In this document: in pieces, positions 10,401 to 21,138 of the stretch | Layout: each line of letters starts with the position of its first letter | Position numbering within the stretch: the stretch's first letter is position 1 | DNA from: Klebsormidium nitens | Lineage: Eukaryota; Streptophyta; Klebsormidiophyceae; Klebsormidiales; Klebsormidiaceae | Assembly (NCBI GenBank): GCA_000708835.1 | Contig: DF237454.1 | Location: forward strand, 9,075-67,646 | Direction: 5' to 3' | DNA: 58,572 nt | Program-made: the position numbers and the translations under genes | The notes under the pieces: generated by a model | Told to the model about the DNA's origin: nothing | The model's input: the letters and a program-made list of their open reading frames with translations, nothing else | Database searches by the model: none

Positions 10401-12493
10401 GGGGGCAGAACGGGTGCAAGGTAAGGGAACCTCGATAATAAGGTTGTGAGCGAGGAAGAGATACGAACGCCCTTAATCAGAGTCGTATTAAGGCTGACCA
10501 CTTGCACTTTCTCAGTGACACCAGCATCAAAGATTATCGGTTCTGTTGTTGCGCTCGCATGTCGCAACTTGAAACTGACGGATTGTCGAGCAATCTCGAT
10601 CTTGCTTGATTCGGCAGTGCTGATCGCAAAAACCAATTCTGTTAGAATGAATGTTGTAGGCTCTTCCATGTGAGAGGTTTACAATCGAGGCAGAGCACAG
10701 CGACTTGAAGCATCAAGAGAGCAATGAATGCCCGTTGAAGCGAAACCTGACATCCTCGAACTTGAGAGCGGATCAAGCAGCTTCTAAAGTCTCCTCACTT
10801 CGTCATGTCAGATGAATGTAATCTATTGCTCTGACACCTCTCAAAGAGACTTGACACCAGAACCTCACCTGAGGAAACGGTTCCTGGCCGGTCACGAAGA
10901 AGGTGTCAAACCCAAAGACCTGCGTCTTCAGGACTTCTATGACGGCCTTTGGCAACGGCAGCGGGATGAAATCGGGGACTTTGGGGGGCTGGTCCTCTGG
11001 CGGCTTTGCAGAGCCGTCCTCTGAACTTGTTTGCTCTTCCTCTTTCTGGACAGAAAAAATCTTTGTCGTCAGGACTTGGACACAAATGGAGCATGTGCAT
11101 TGACCTGAAACCGAGGGGGCTGTCAGTTGTCAGGCTCATAGAAAGGTCAGCCAGCTCGTTGTTCTACAGCACTTCGTGCAGGCTGATCAGATTCATGCGA
11201 AGGTGGATACAGATTACTTCGAACATGTTAAAGGTGGCGCAACAGAGAGCGCCAATCATTTTTCGCAAGCTACTTGACTTTCCCACTATTCAAAGACGTC
11301 AGGCTTATAGGGGGTGATTTGAATCCCCTTCGCAAGCTGCTTGACTCTTCGGCAATGGATAGACGCCAGGCTTTTAGAGGGGCAATCAGCAGAACTCATC
11401 GATACCCCGACCAAACTTCTCACAAAAGCTAAGCAGCCATTTGGACCGAGTGGACCAGACACCAGAGCTCAGGCAGACAGCATTTAGTGTTTGCAGTGCC
11501 TTCTCAAAGGAACTCATACTTGTACTCCTGATTTCGAAGGGGCGTCTTTTGAGTCGCACCTTCCTCTCCTCCACCTTTGTTTCAACGGAGCCGCCTTCCT
11601 TGCCCTTCCCTTCCTCCTCTGCTCTGCAGACCCCCGCCCCATGCCGTTTGTTACTCCCTAGAGTTGGTCGGTGGGGTAGGTACGGAATCCTGCAATTCAA
11701 CCAATAACAATCAAGTGTTGATCTATACCAGATCTGCTTGAGATATGTCAGGTCCTGATTGAAACAAACAATCTTTGTCATATTTTTGCTGCCAACTGGT
11801 TGCTTTCTGCTGATGCTCAAAAAGAGGGGCATTGGACTCGTCACACTTTCTTCACACGAGCAGTGTCCAAGCACACTTTACTACGACCCAAGCTCCGATC
11901 AGCTTTTCTCAGTGGGTGCTAAGCATCTAAAACCAATGAGCATTCACACGTGAATGTCAGCATTGCAGCTACTGAAGGTGAGGAAGTCACATACAGGATT
12001 ACTGAGCGATTGGCGAGTAAGGCCATTGATCGGAAGTTAGAGACATGGTCTGGTGATCCTACTTGAGATGGTGGCACTTAAACGCCTTCTCTAAGTCACC
12101 AAGTGCAAATGTCGGCTTGTGCTTTGAGACTCCGCTACGTAAGCAGGTTAAGGATATCAACATGCCCACAGTAACTTTTCAACTGCATACATACACCATG
12201 CCTCGGAAGCTGTGACTCCAATACCCAGACTCTTTAGATTGCTCTGAAAAGTTCATACTTTCTGCACGTTCCAGAAAGGCTCACCCCTTCTTTGAAGCAA
12301 GAGAACTCTTGTGCCCCGCTGCAAGCGGCAATGCAAAACACCGCTGGCCGCTTTGCTCATTAGACACTCTGCATGCAGGACGCAGCACGCAAAATTGAGT
12401 CTGTCGACCTGTAGTCAAAGAATGCTGACTGCGGGACAGCTTTTGGAGGGGGCAAATTTGGAGCTGGAGTGCGCACACGTTGGAGGCCGCCAT
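7415..12493 (-). CDS. EGY: Plastid intramembrane metalloprotease, EGY family (peptidase M50, site-2 protease)
   Basis: Membrane zinc protease of the chloroplast; in plants EGY proteins are needed for normal thylakoid and pigment-protein build-up. Exons: 12285-12493, 11520-11623, 10869-11045, 10101-10284, 9563-9650, 8828-9204, 8103-8263 and 7415-7666, about 517 residues. Exon 1 (MAASNVCALQLQ...) is rich in Ser, Arg and Ala, as expected of a transit peptide. It ends in phase 2, which joins exon 2 cleanly. Family marks appear in order: VFGFDTFFVTGQEPFPQ and GNLRG in exons 3-4; the HELGH zinc motif (9099-9113); then the third-ligand region ending PVGELDGG in exon 7. Several hydrophobic spans flank these. 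Exons 3 to 8 join in phase. The exon 2 to exon 3 join does not, so an acceptor a few bases away or a small extra exon may be missing. Whether it is EGY1- or EGY2-like is not settled. It is divergent with chlorophyllase. Confidence 0.93.
8392..8438 (-). repeat. Perfect 47-base copy of the 5' part of EGY exon 7
   Basis: Positions 8392-8438 are identical to 8221-8267, which hold the acceptor and first 14 codons of exon 7 (AKLLLGDALQEGKP). The copy lies 171 bases upstream in transcript terms and keeps an AG acceptor (CGCAG) at the right place. Identity ends sharply on both sides. It is a recent duplication that could serve as an alternative acceptor. Confidence 0.9.
11262..11383. repeat. Tandem duplication, unit about 67 bases, in an EGY intron
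   Basis: 11262-11314 and 11329-11383 share TTCGCAAGCT, CTTGACT, AGACG and CAGGCTT in the same order. Both lie in the intron between EGY exons 2 and 3. The copies are diverged, with no coding sense. Confidence 0.6.
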
Positions 12494-13175
12494 TGTTCAA
12501 GTCGCGTAACCCAGGTTTGTGCAGAGCGCTGTGGAGCTTTGGTTATGAGTTGACCCGCTATTTGGTGCGAATGACCCTCTGCAGCCAGCGCTCAAGAACA
12601 GTGCGTAACGCCGCTGCGTAGACTTGCGGTTGTGTTACAGGTCGTTGCTGATTGCCACAGACCCGGTTAGCTCCCCGGTTATCCCCTGACGTCCTTTTTG
12701 CTGCAGCCTTGCAGGGTTTCAACATTCAACTTCAAGGTGCATGCAGCCTGCAACCAGTGCAAGAACTTGAAGACGTGCTCCCTCACCTGGTTCCTGAGTT
12801 TCTCCAACGCCTTGACTCTGAGCCTCAGACTCAGAGGCAGAGTCAAGTTGAGGAGATGGCTGGTCAAATGGGCGGAGCCGAATTGAGAGTTTTGCAACGC
12901 TGGCGAAGCTGCCTTTCCCAGCACCGGAGGTTGCAATCCCGCTCTACGGTCAATGGTGCGAATGAATTGAAAGGGTGCAAATGCTGATACCCAATGCAGC
13001 TCAGTCAGCTTTGAAGCGCCAAGAGAGAGGCTGCATCTTTCGAATGTTGCTGCATGTAATGCTCTGAGAAGAAAGCTGGAAGGGACAGCATTTGAACCCT
13101 CAGTTGATGGTCTATCTCCGGAGGCTTTTGTAAGCATACGTGCAAGGTGAACTTGCGACACTGGAAATCAAAGCG
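12494..13175. promoter_or_regulatory. Shared promoter region of the divergent EGY and chlorophyllase genes
   Basis: 682 bases separate the two start codons. The interval holds an imperfect 35-base inverted repeat at 12813-12847 with 9-base perfect arms (TTGACTCTG / CAGAGTCAA). Both arms carry a TGACTC core of the kind bound by bZIP factors. Open frames run through the region on both strands, but none has a recognisable product and I treat them as chance. Confidence 0.45.
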
Positions 13176-16100
13176 ATGACCCTTTTCCCGCTGTTTCAGT
13201 GGCCACTTAGGAGCACACTAGCAACTTCGGCTCTCCTTCTCTTCAGCTTAGGTCTTAGCTCAGCGTCCTCAATGGGTGAGCCTCAGGTCAAAAGGTGGTA
13301 TGTTGAAAAGAATGCATTTGGGGCAGGGCAGCCTCCAAAGCAGTTACGATTGACTGCACCTGAGATGCCCCACCAGTATCCTGTGCTCATATTTCAGGTG
13401 AGATGGCATCTGTGCTTCTTCAGCATTGAAAAAAGTTTGCCTCCAACTTAAAACAAGCCCCCTTCACTTGCACAAACACCGGTGTTGCATCCTCCTGTAG
13501 AAGCTGTGCTTAGAGTGAACTTCTTCTTGAGAAGACGTTCTTGTTTCCCATCGACCCCTGACCCTGGCTCAATCTGGTCAAAGCATGGACGACTTTTGAA
13601 AGAGGGCCCTCGACGGTTTTGTTGTGTGAGCAACCCCACTATGGTTTGTCACATCAAACACGTGAGCCAGCACAAAGCTTGCAAGCTTACTACGCACAGC
13701 CCGTCACTGATGCATCCTCTTCAATCGATTCAACAGTTTCTCCATACCATTGTAGCTGTCAGTGTGCCCAAAGGTGGTTGCGACTGAGCTTTTAGAACTT
13801 CAGACATGAATATAAGTCAATTTCCGGGGGAAAGGGCACTGTGGTGGCTTCCTGATTCTCTGATCGTCCTGACTATCACATACATGTAATTTGTCTCGGC
13901 AAAAGTGGTGTATGTAATTTGTCTCGGCAAAAGTGGTGACACTGTCTATAAATGCTGTTTTGAAACCATATCCGGTAATATCGCCTTGGTCCTCTTGTGC
14001 CCGCTCAAAACAGATTGCTGCAAGTAGGTCATTGTCCATATCATGTCATGTTGTGAACATCTTGGATGGGTTTCAGAAAGATCTCCCCTCTGTTGAAAGT
14101 GCAGCGCTTTATGGCATGAGTCAACTCCAATAGTCTGCTATCTTGATCTTTAAAATCTGCTATATATCCAGTCCTGTCAAAAGAAGGGTCTCCCCCAACA
14201 ATTGGACCGACCAGGAATCCTTATAGCAAAAGCTTGTCCAAGAATTTTGCAAAGACATTTCAGATTGTAACTGTGATCTTCTACTCATGCAGCATGGTAC
14301 CAGTATGTACACGGCTTGGTACTCCACCATCCTCGACCACGTCGCGTCCAGAGGCTACGTTGTCATTGCACCTCAGGTAAACCTTTTTCCCTGCAGAGGA
14401 GACCAGGCCCGGTTTAAGAAGAATCAGATGGCTAGTCTCCCTTCTCGATTGGACAAATTCTGGTCGAAATTTCGAGCTACTGCCCATGGCTGAGTCCTGT
14501 GAACCTCTCCCCCTTTGTGCTTTTCTTGCGAAGTTATGTGGCTACTTCAAGACAAACTGTTATGTTTTTGGACTTGGCAAAATGACCAAGTGCTGGTAGA
14601 GGAGGTTACTGAGGACCTCTCTTTATTTTCAATCTCAACGAGTGTCTCAACTTTTCCCTGCCAGTGTCGTTGCCAAGCACCGGTCACAAGATTGCGACTC
14701 CTTTTGTTGCAGAACGATCGCAGGGCCGTAGTATCCGCAATCCACAGAACCACGCCCCTTGAAGCCGATGTCACGAACTTAACTCAGATGATCAGATGAA
14801 TTTCTGCCAAGTTTCAGCTCTGCTTGAAACTCTCCCCAAATCATCTTTCCGTGCCAGATGTACACGATCTGCCCGCCAAAGTCCACGGACGCGAACGAAG
14901 AAATCTTGGAGGCGGCCGCCGTCATCCACTGGATCTCGTCCAATCAGGACAAGCTGGGCCTGCCCCTGGGGGTCACTCTCGACTTCGACAAACTCGCGCT
15001 TGCAGGTACAGAACCGTCGGGCTTCATCTCGAAACTACTTTGAGCGTCTTTTGCTCGATTGATTCGGAGCGATGGGTATCCACTCTGGACGCTTGTGTTT
15101 CGAAAAGAGTTTCTTGAGGTCGTGCCGACTTGGTGCAAAGCGGCAGTGTCGAAATCCCAATCGACTTGGGCTTGTCGAATCCTGCGAGCCAGGTGTCTCT
15201 GCTCCTGGTTTCTAGGTCACGCTTCCTTACCTTTGGAGAACTTATTTCCGCCGCTGCTGTGGGCTTTCTGACTCCAATATCCAGTTTCGGCGTTTTCTGG
15301 TGTTGACAAGAGTCAAAGAACGACAACGCTCACGCTTTCCTTACTAAGTGTTCGTGGTATTTCGACGAAGCGCCCAGTGAAGTGACGTCTGCTCCGATGG
15401 CGACCCTGCAGGGCACAGCCGGGGCGCTAAGGTCGCCGTAGCGCTGGCCAGGAAGCTCCTGAACACTGACGTCACGATGCGCGCGCTGGCGGCGCTGGAC
15501 CCAGTCGACGGGCCCAAGAACGGGAACCCGATTGCGAAAGACACGGTGAGGAGTGGGACAGAAAGGCCGCAGACTCTTGCTTTTCAAGTCTTCAGCCTCT
15601 CAAACTTATCACCTTTCCAGCTTTACAGGCTTCAGCAGCGAACGGAGGCCTCTATAAGTCTTCCGTCCCCTGCAAGCGCGCCCTAGCCAGCTTACGGACT
15701 TGCAGTGGAAGGATTCGGCTCCAAAGCTCTTGGCAAGCCTGCAATAGCACCGGCGCTTATCTAGGGTACAGTTCCTTCTTTTCTTCCAAACTTACTCCTA
15801 TGCCAAGCCCCCCATTCTGTGCAGCGCCCGAGCAAAGCAGCGGCCTTCAAATGCTCCACAAATCAGCATTTCAAGCAAAGCACTCTCCAAAAGGAAGTAA
15901 TGTGCCAGTTCATCCCAAAGCCCCAGTCAGTAAACCGTCAGCCAAGCCCCCTATTTGTGCCCAAGCAAACAGGCCACATCCGAATGTTTCAGCGACCACT
16001 CCGTCGCTTAGGCGTCCCCCGCCTTCCTCAATGACTCTCGGCTTGGGGGATCTCCCCGACTCTGCCAGAAGCGTCCCCTCCCCCCCGATGTAACCCTCGA

Positions 16101-17613
16101 TCAAGCCCCCCATCTGTGCAGCGCCCGAGCGAACCGGCCACCTCCGAATGTTCCACCGACCACTCCGTCGACTTGGGTGTCCCCGCCCTCCTGTTCGGTT
16201 CCGGGCTTGGGGGATCCCCCACGCTCGGAGGCCTAGCCGGGCCCTGCGCCCCGGCCGCGCTTGGATACGCCCAGTTCTTCAGGGCGTTCAAAAGCACGAC
16301 GTATCAGGTGAAGTGCCCATTCTTTACAAAAGCAGAAGCTTCTTGGGCTTGAGTATTTTCTGCTTTTGGACGCAACAGTACTGATCGGTCCTCCTCTTCT
16401 TTCTCTCTTGTCGGAGTTGGTTCGTTTCGTTGTGCTCGTGTTCCGTACTGTCTGAATCAGCGAAGCAAGTAACTGAACTGCATGCGGGCTGCAGCAACGG
16501 CGATGCGTATGACCTGATGTGAGGTGCCTTCTCTAGTTGTGTGCTTGGAACGGTTAAGACGCGGCACAAGCGCGCCGTGCGACTCTGGCCTCCTGCAGTC
16601 GCTGAAGTCAGTGCTTCCCTCCGTAGTGACGCATTCGAGCGTTGAACGCAAGCCGTTGGTCGTGAGCGAGCGTGCTAGTGTGACAATTCTCAAGGGACCG
16701 CTCCAATCGTTAGGCGAAGGAACGTGCAAGCCGAGCATCGGACATCCCCTCAATTCTTTCTTCCACCCTTCTCCCAGTTCGTGGCCAAGGACTACGGACA
16801 CATGGACATTCTGGACGGGAAGAAGGAGGGTTGTCCGTCGTTCTCACGTTTCAAGAATTGTTTGGCGACCAAGGTGTGCCCGGGGTGTGGCCCCGGGCGG
16901 AGCCGCGGGGAGCTGAGAAGCTACCTGGGGGATCTGCTGGTCGCCTTTCTGGACTCTTCCTTAAAAGTAAGGCGCTTCTTCCCAGTGCCTCCTTGTATCG
17001 CGTCACAAGATGGTCGGAGGATCGCTGTTCTCAATATTGCTTGAAACGTTGCCCAGCATAGAACTCGGAAAGCACGTGAAGTCAGAAGCTACCTGGGAGA
17101 CCTGCTGGTCGCCTTTCTGGACTCTTCCTTGAAAGTAAGGCGCCCTTCTGCCTTCCAAGAAGGACTTGGAATGGGTCGGCGAACGGATCTGACTACGTTC
17201 AAGCCGATCCAAATGACTTGAACATCCCGTTGCGAAGTTGTTCGGTACGCGGTGAGGTTTGAAGGGCTACAAGAAGGTGCCTACTTGCTTGTAATCGTTT
17301 CGATGACCACGAGGCATTTGCCGTTTTCTGGCTTCGGTTGCAGGGCTGGCGTCGATTGTGCAGGTTGCTTGATTGCCTAACTATTGCCGCGTTCGACCGA
17401 GGATGCTGGCGATTGAGTCACTTAGATTTTGTGTTTACGCAGAACAAGCCCGGGGGCTTAGAAAAGCTGAGAGTGGAGTGGGAGAGCGCTCCCATTGCGG
17501 TCGAACAGCCGAAGGTCTATGCCAGCCCCAGTTCGGAACCGGGCCGGGGACCGGATCAGTCCACGTCTCACTATGAGAGTCCAACGAGAGTTCTAGAGCC
17601 GGCATCAGTGTAA
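13176..17613 (+). CDS. CLH: Chlorophyllase
   Basis: Serine hydrolase that removes phytol from chlorophyll. Exons: 13176-13397, 14293-14376, 14858-15005, 15412-15545, 16122-16307, 16778-16966 and 17443-17613; all phases agree, giving about 377 residues. The alpha/beta hydrolase marks are present: HGTSMYTAWY (oxyanion region), HSRGAKVA in exon 4 after the joining Gly (nucleophile Ser in GHSRG), LDPVDG (Asp), and VAKDYGHMDIL in exon 6 (His). The start is the ATG at 13176; the frame is open upstream but has no ATG. The N-terminus is a basic, then hydrophobic stretch (LATSALLLFSLGL), so a signal peptide is as likely as a transit peptide. I chose the last acceptor at 17441-17442 because the residues after it (LEKLRVEWESAPIAVEQP) resemble chlorophyllase C-termini. 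Reading through the exon 6 donor would instead end at 17044. Partial copies of exons 5 and 6 lie in the introns. Confidence 0.93.
13885..13939. repeat. Perfect tandem duplication, 28-base unit
   Basis: TGTAATTTGTCTCGGCAAAA and the following six bases occur at 13885 and again at 13913, back to back, in chlorophyllase intron 1. Confidence 0.9.
15807..16075 (+). pseudogene. Two decayed copies of the start of chlorophyllase exon 5
   Basis: The acceptor and first half of exon 5 (16101-16230) are echoed at about 15807-15870 and again at 15941-16075. Copy 1 keeps TGTGCAGCGCCCGAGC, including the acceptor. Copy 2 matches over a longer stretch (CGACCACTCCGTCG, GCTTGGGGGATC) but has lost the acceptor and has an in-frame stop. 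All three are in the same orientation, spaced about 138 and 160 bases apart. Confidence 0.75.
17084..17143 (+). repeat. Copy of the 3' end of chlorophyllase exon 6 with its donor site
   Basis: Matches 16916-16975 at 57 of 60 bases, exactly 168 bases downstream. It includes the last 17 codons of exon 6 (RSYLGDLLVAFLDSSLK) and the GTAAGGCGC donor. The three differences are all synonymous (Gly, Asp, Leu third positions). It lies in the last intron. If it were read as a terminal exon it would end at a stop at about 17218. Confidence 0.9.
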
Positions 17614-19224
17614 CTGAGAATGTTTGATCAGGGTCGAACTGAGCATGTAGTGATTGAACATATAGTGATAGCCCGATGCAGAATCTCCACAATGGGTGCA
17701 AGCAACGAGGCCGATTGGACCTTCCGCGTCCGTCGCAACACGTCGACTCTTTGGGCTGTTCCCCGAGTTAGGACGGACTGTCAATTTAAGGCTGAGGACT
17801 GGTCCCAGAGCTTGAGCACGCCTTTCACGTCGATCAGCTAGTAGGTCGGCGTGATCAAGCAAAGAGAGCGGGTCAGAAATAGTTTGGAGATGCACCGCAT
17901 GCCAAGCATGAAGCCTATATATGAAGACCTGCGGATCGAGGTGGTGATTGCGTCTTGTCAGACCGTCCAACTTGTTGCCTGCACGCATTATCATGATTGA
18001 TCGATGCCTTAATGTGAATCATGCTCAACTCGATGTCCCCCGGCCCATGTCGGGACTGCATGGGCGGCCGGCAATGATGCGTTATATGATCATGTGTTGA
18101 GCTAGCTTCTTCTGTTTTCTGTTTTCGTCGGACATGGACGCTAAGGCTCTGAGTCTAAGTAGTTGAAATGAGTCTGGCCCCAAGATATTTTTCACGGCAT
18201 CCAGCTGATAACTTAGTTCCCGCGACGGTACCTTCGACAATTGAACTCGGCAAAGAGTCCCAACTTTTCAATCACAAGTACGTTGCGCCGCGCTTTAGGC
18301 CCGTGCACACAATCATCCCGCAAGAAATTCGTGCTGCGCCAAGAACTCAGTCCTCACTCAGTCCTCACGATAATGTCGCGACGTAAATGTCAATTTCACA
18401 GCGTGTTTTCCAGGGTTTCTCTGTGCAAATTCATTACTTTGACATATTCACGCCTGGGCAGAGCTCTACTGTGTGGAATTCAAGTTCGTAAAAAGCGTCG
18501 GAGCTCATCAGGGGGATGTCCTGAAGACAGCCACCGCACAGAAAGTGCAGGAAGGTATTGCTCAGCTTTGCACAAACCGGGCGGGCGCGATCCATCAACG
18601 ATTTGCAAACAATTTCTTCCTGTATAAGGGGACTTTTAGTATACGGCATATTCGATTGAATGCAGTTAGTGAGCGGGGAGCTGCTAATGCGACGTACTTC
18701 ATCATGCTGCTTGCTGGCACCACGTCACCAGAGGGTTTGACATCACTATGTGAATGCAGGTCTGGTTGCGGGGACCCTTTTCCTTCTACCGCACACTTTC
18801 GAATATCCTTGTAAATCATTCATATGTACAGCCTGTCGTAATATTCAGTCAGAAACGATGCAGGAGGACTTTATGGTAGGTTTGCAGTGATGCTGCAAGG
18901 GCGTTCGCTCGGATTTTCGATCAGACGGTGGCCTTACCGACTCTGGCTCTGGCGAGCACCCGATCCTTGTGCCAGTTATCATCATAACGGTTATGTCCTT
19001 TCGTGTGATTATCAAAGGAAAGTAAGCTCGTCTAGCAGGAAATACCAGAGAGTCAATACGTACATCGCACAAAGTTTTATTTTGAGACAAGAGTCGTTCT
19101 CGACACCTACAAGCCTCCCTTCCTGTGTCCAGCTCGCTCAGGCTCGCCCACCGACCGTTTGACAGGGACACGTTTGGACAGAAATTAGCTCCTGAACAGA
19201 CTCTATAACCCAGAAACCGTGACG
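17614..19224. other. Intergenic region between convergent chlorophyllase and BTB genes
   Basis: About 1.6 kb. An open frame at 18473-18814 (plus) reads FKFVKSVGAHQGDVLKTATA and onward without resemblance to a family I know and without clear splice or start context. I see no RNA gene or mobile element. Confidence 0.4.
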
Positions 19225-21138
19225 TCATCCTTGCCCCAAAGTAGCCTCCTCGCATCTTGCACTTTTTGCTATCTGTGCAAGGCTCGAAAGCTGCTCTGCG
19301 TTCAAAGCTTCCCAGAAGGCCTTGTCTGAATTGAGCTTCTCAAAGGTATCCCCAACCGTGTCTCTGATTTTCTTATCGAGCATTTGCACGTCGGACCCGT
19401 GCTCCTTGGAAACGAACTCGAGCCAAGAGCCGACGGAGTCTAGAGTGACCACTGCCATGTCCGAGATGTTCGAGCACAGAGAAAGCAGTCCGCAAGCGTC
19501 CGCCAAAGAGAAGAGCTCCTGCAAAGAAAATTTAATCATCTAGGATGCTGTTCTTACAAGAGCTCTTGTCAGAAATTTCTTTCTTTGCCAAAGACGCTCT
19601 TACGGATGAAGGGAAAAACTTGGCATGAGATTGCGAAAGCTCCTTTTATGCTTTGTGGGCACTCTTGGGATAGAGAAAATTCACACCGCATGGTTCTCAA
19701 TCCCTAGAACGTGACATTCTACTGAAGGCAGTTTCAGAAGCTCGCCACGAGACCACATTTGAGGCTCGCCCATCAGAATCATCTCGGCGTTCTGTCAAAG
19801 CGCCACCATTTCGATTGTTATCCATTTATCGATCAATTTGAAGTTCTATGTATCCTATCATTACCTGCATCATGAGAGCGTCCGTTGGGCTGAGCTGTCG
19901 CAGCGACCACGCGCCTCCGTACGCGTACTTGAGAAACGCCTCCACGGCGTCCCGGGTCACCGGGCACGGCAGGCTGAGCTCCAGCTTGTTGGTGAGGGTC
20001 CACCCGGGCCCCGACCAGTCGTCCTTGAGCCTGGTTCTAAAGTAGGGGATGCTGGCCAAGACCGCGGAGTGGGCCGGGACCTTGGAACCGTCCTGCGTCG
20101 ACAAAAAAGATCGGACACGTCACGTGCTCGGGAGGGCTTCAACGAGCTTCCAAAGAAATTGCGAGGAGGGATAATGTTGGTGATTAACACGATATTTATC
20201 AGAAAATGGAGATTACAGCATCTGGAGCCTGGAAAAGCAGCAGTCAGACCCTCACTTTCGAGACTGCCTTTGAGCGCTTGAGGATGGGAATTCAAATTGT
20301 CGCCTAATCCAGCCCACAAAACAAAAAGCTGCATATGACCCAGCAGATTGAAAGATCTTTTAAGTAGGAATTCCTCTAGGGCTTTCGCATCGAACCCAAA
20401 TGGGTCTCAAAATCGCAAAGCACGTGCGACGTCTCATGTGGTCTCCGTCAGTCAGTAAGAGCCTACGGATCTAATGACCAGGGGTAGAAGTCCCACCTTG
20501 CAGACGAGCTGGATATCCCCCGTCTGTTCTGCTTCGTCCAACAGAGAAGCCTTGAGCAAGGGGCTCTTCGAGTCGCTGAAGAAGCAGACAAGAAAGGGCT
20601 GCTCTGTCTGGTGGTAGAAACTCAAGGAGTGTCGGACAGCTATCTCTAAATCGCATGGATAGCCTGTTGGGGGCTGCAGCTGGCACTTTCCGTTCTGCGG
20701 CATCTGCACAGACCCTAGCTCCTTTGCACCCTTTCCTTGCAGCCCAGTTGCCTCGTGAATAGTAAGACCCTTCACCGTACATTTGTAGGCGCTGGAAACC
20801 TTCCCGTCTGCATCGGGCTCCTCGAGTTCAACAGTCGCTGAAAGGGGCTTCTCAATCTTGAGACTTGTTCTTTCGAAGGTGAGAAAAACTGTGCCCAATG
20901 CGCTTGCGACTCTCCCAAGCTTTTCGTTTTCCGGTTTGCGGAGAACGTAATCGCGAGAAGCGTGAACAAAAGGTGGAAATTGCTCTAATCTCAGTGAATA
21001 GAGAGCTGTCACGTCCAAATTTTGGAAGCTTTCGAAGCTTGTCTGGGTCAAAGTGCTCTTCATTGGGTCGAATTCTGACCAGTAAAAAGAGATTTGGATG
21101 CTATGAGAGTCCACTGGTTCCCTCGCCTTTTGCGCCAT
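19225..21138 (-). CDS. BTB/POZ domain protein
   Basis: Three exons: 20497-21138, 19865-20092 and 19225-19518, all phase 0, giving 387 residues. The middle exon holds the BTB core: DGSKVPAHSAVLASIPYFR, then the DDW...LELSLPCPVTRDAVEAFLKY segment and YAYGG. The last exon continues with ELFSLADACGLLSLCSNIS, the usual helix pair after the BTB strand set. BTB proteins mostly act as substrate adaptors for cullin-3 ubiquitin ligases. The first 214 residues form a beta-rich region before the BTB domain (FESFQNLDVTALYSLRLEQF...) that I cannot assign; a MATH-like or other recognition domain is possible. The start at 21138 (MAQKAREPVD) is the first ATG of a long open exon. Confidence 0.8.

Noticed and set aside
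12679-13161. 160-residue open frame on the minus strand between EGY and chlorophyllase
   Set aside because: No ATG with context, no motif, and it lies upstream of a good EGY first exon with a transit peptide. It is probably promoter sequence.
18473-18814. 113-residue open frame between chlorophyllase and BTB genes
   Set aside because: No family resemblance, start context or partner exon; convergent intergenic position.
19744-19799. Possible extra BTB exon (NAEMILMGEPQMWSRGELLK)
   Set aside because: It is open and has an acceptor, but joining exon 2 directly to 19518 gives the expected helix pair after the BTB core. At most an optional exon.
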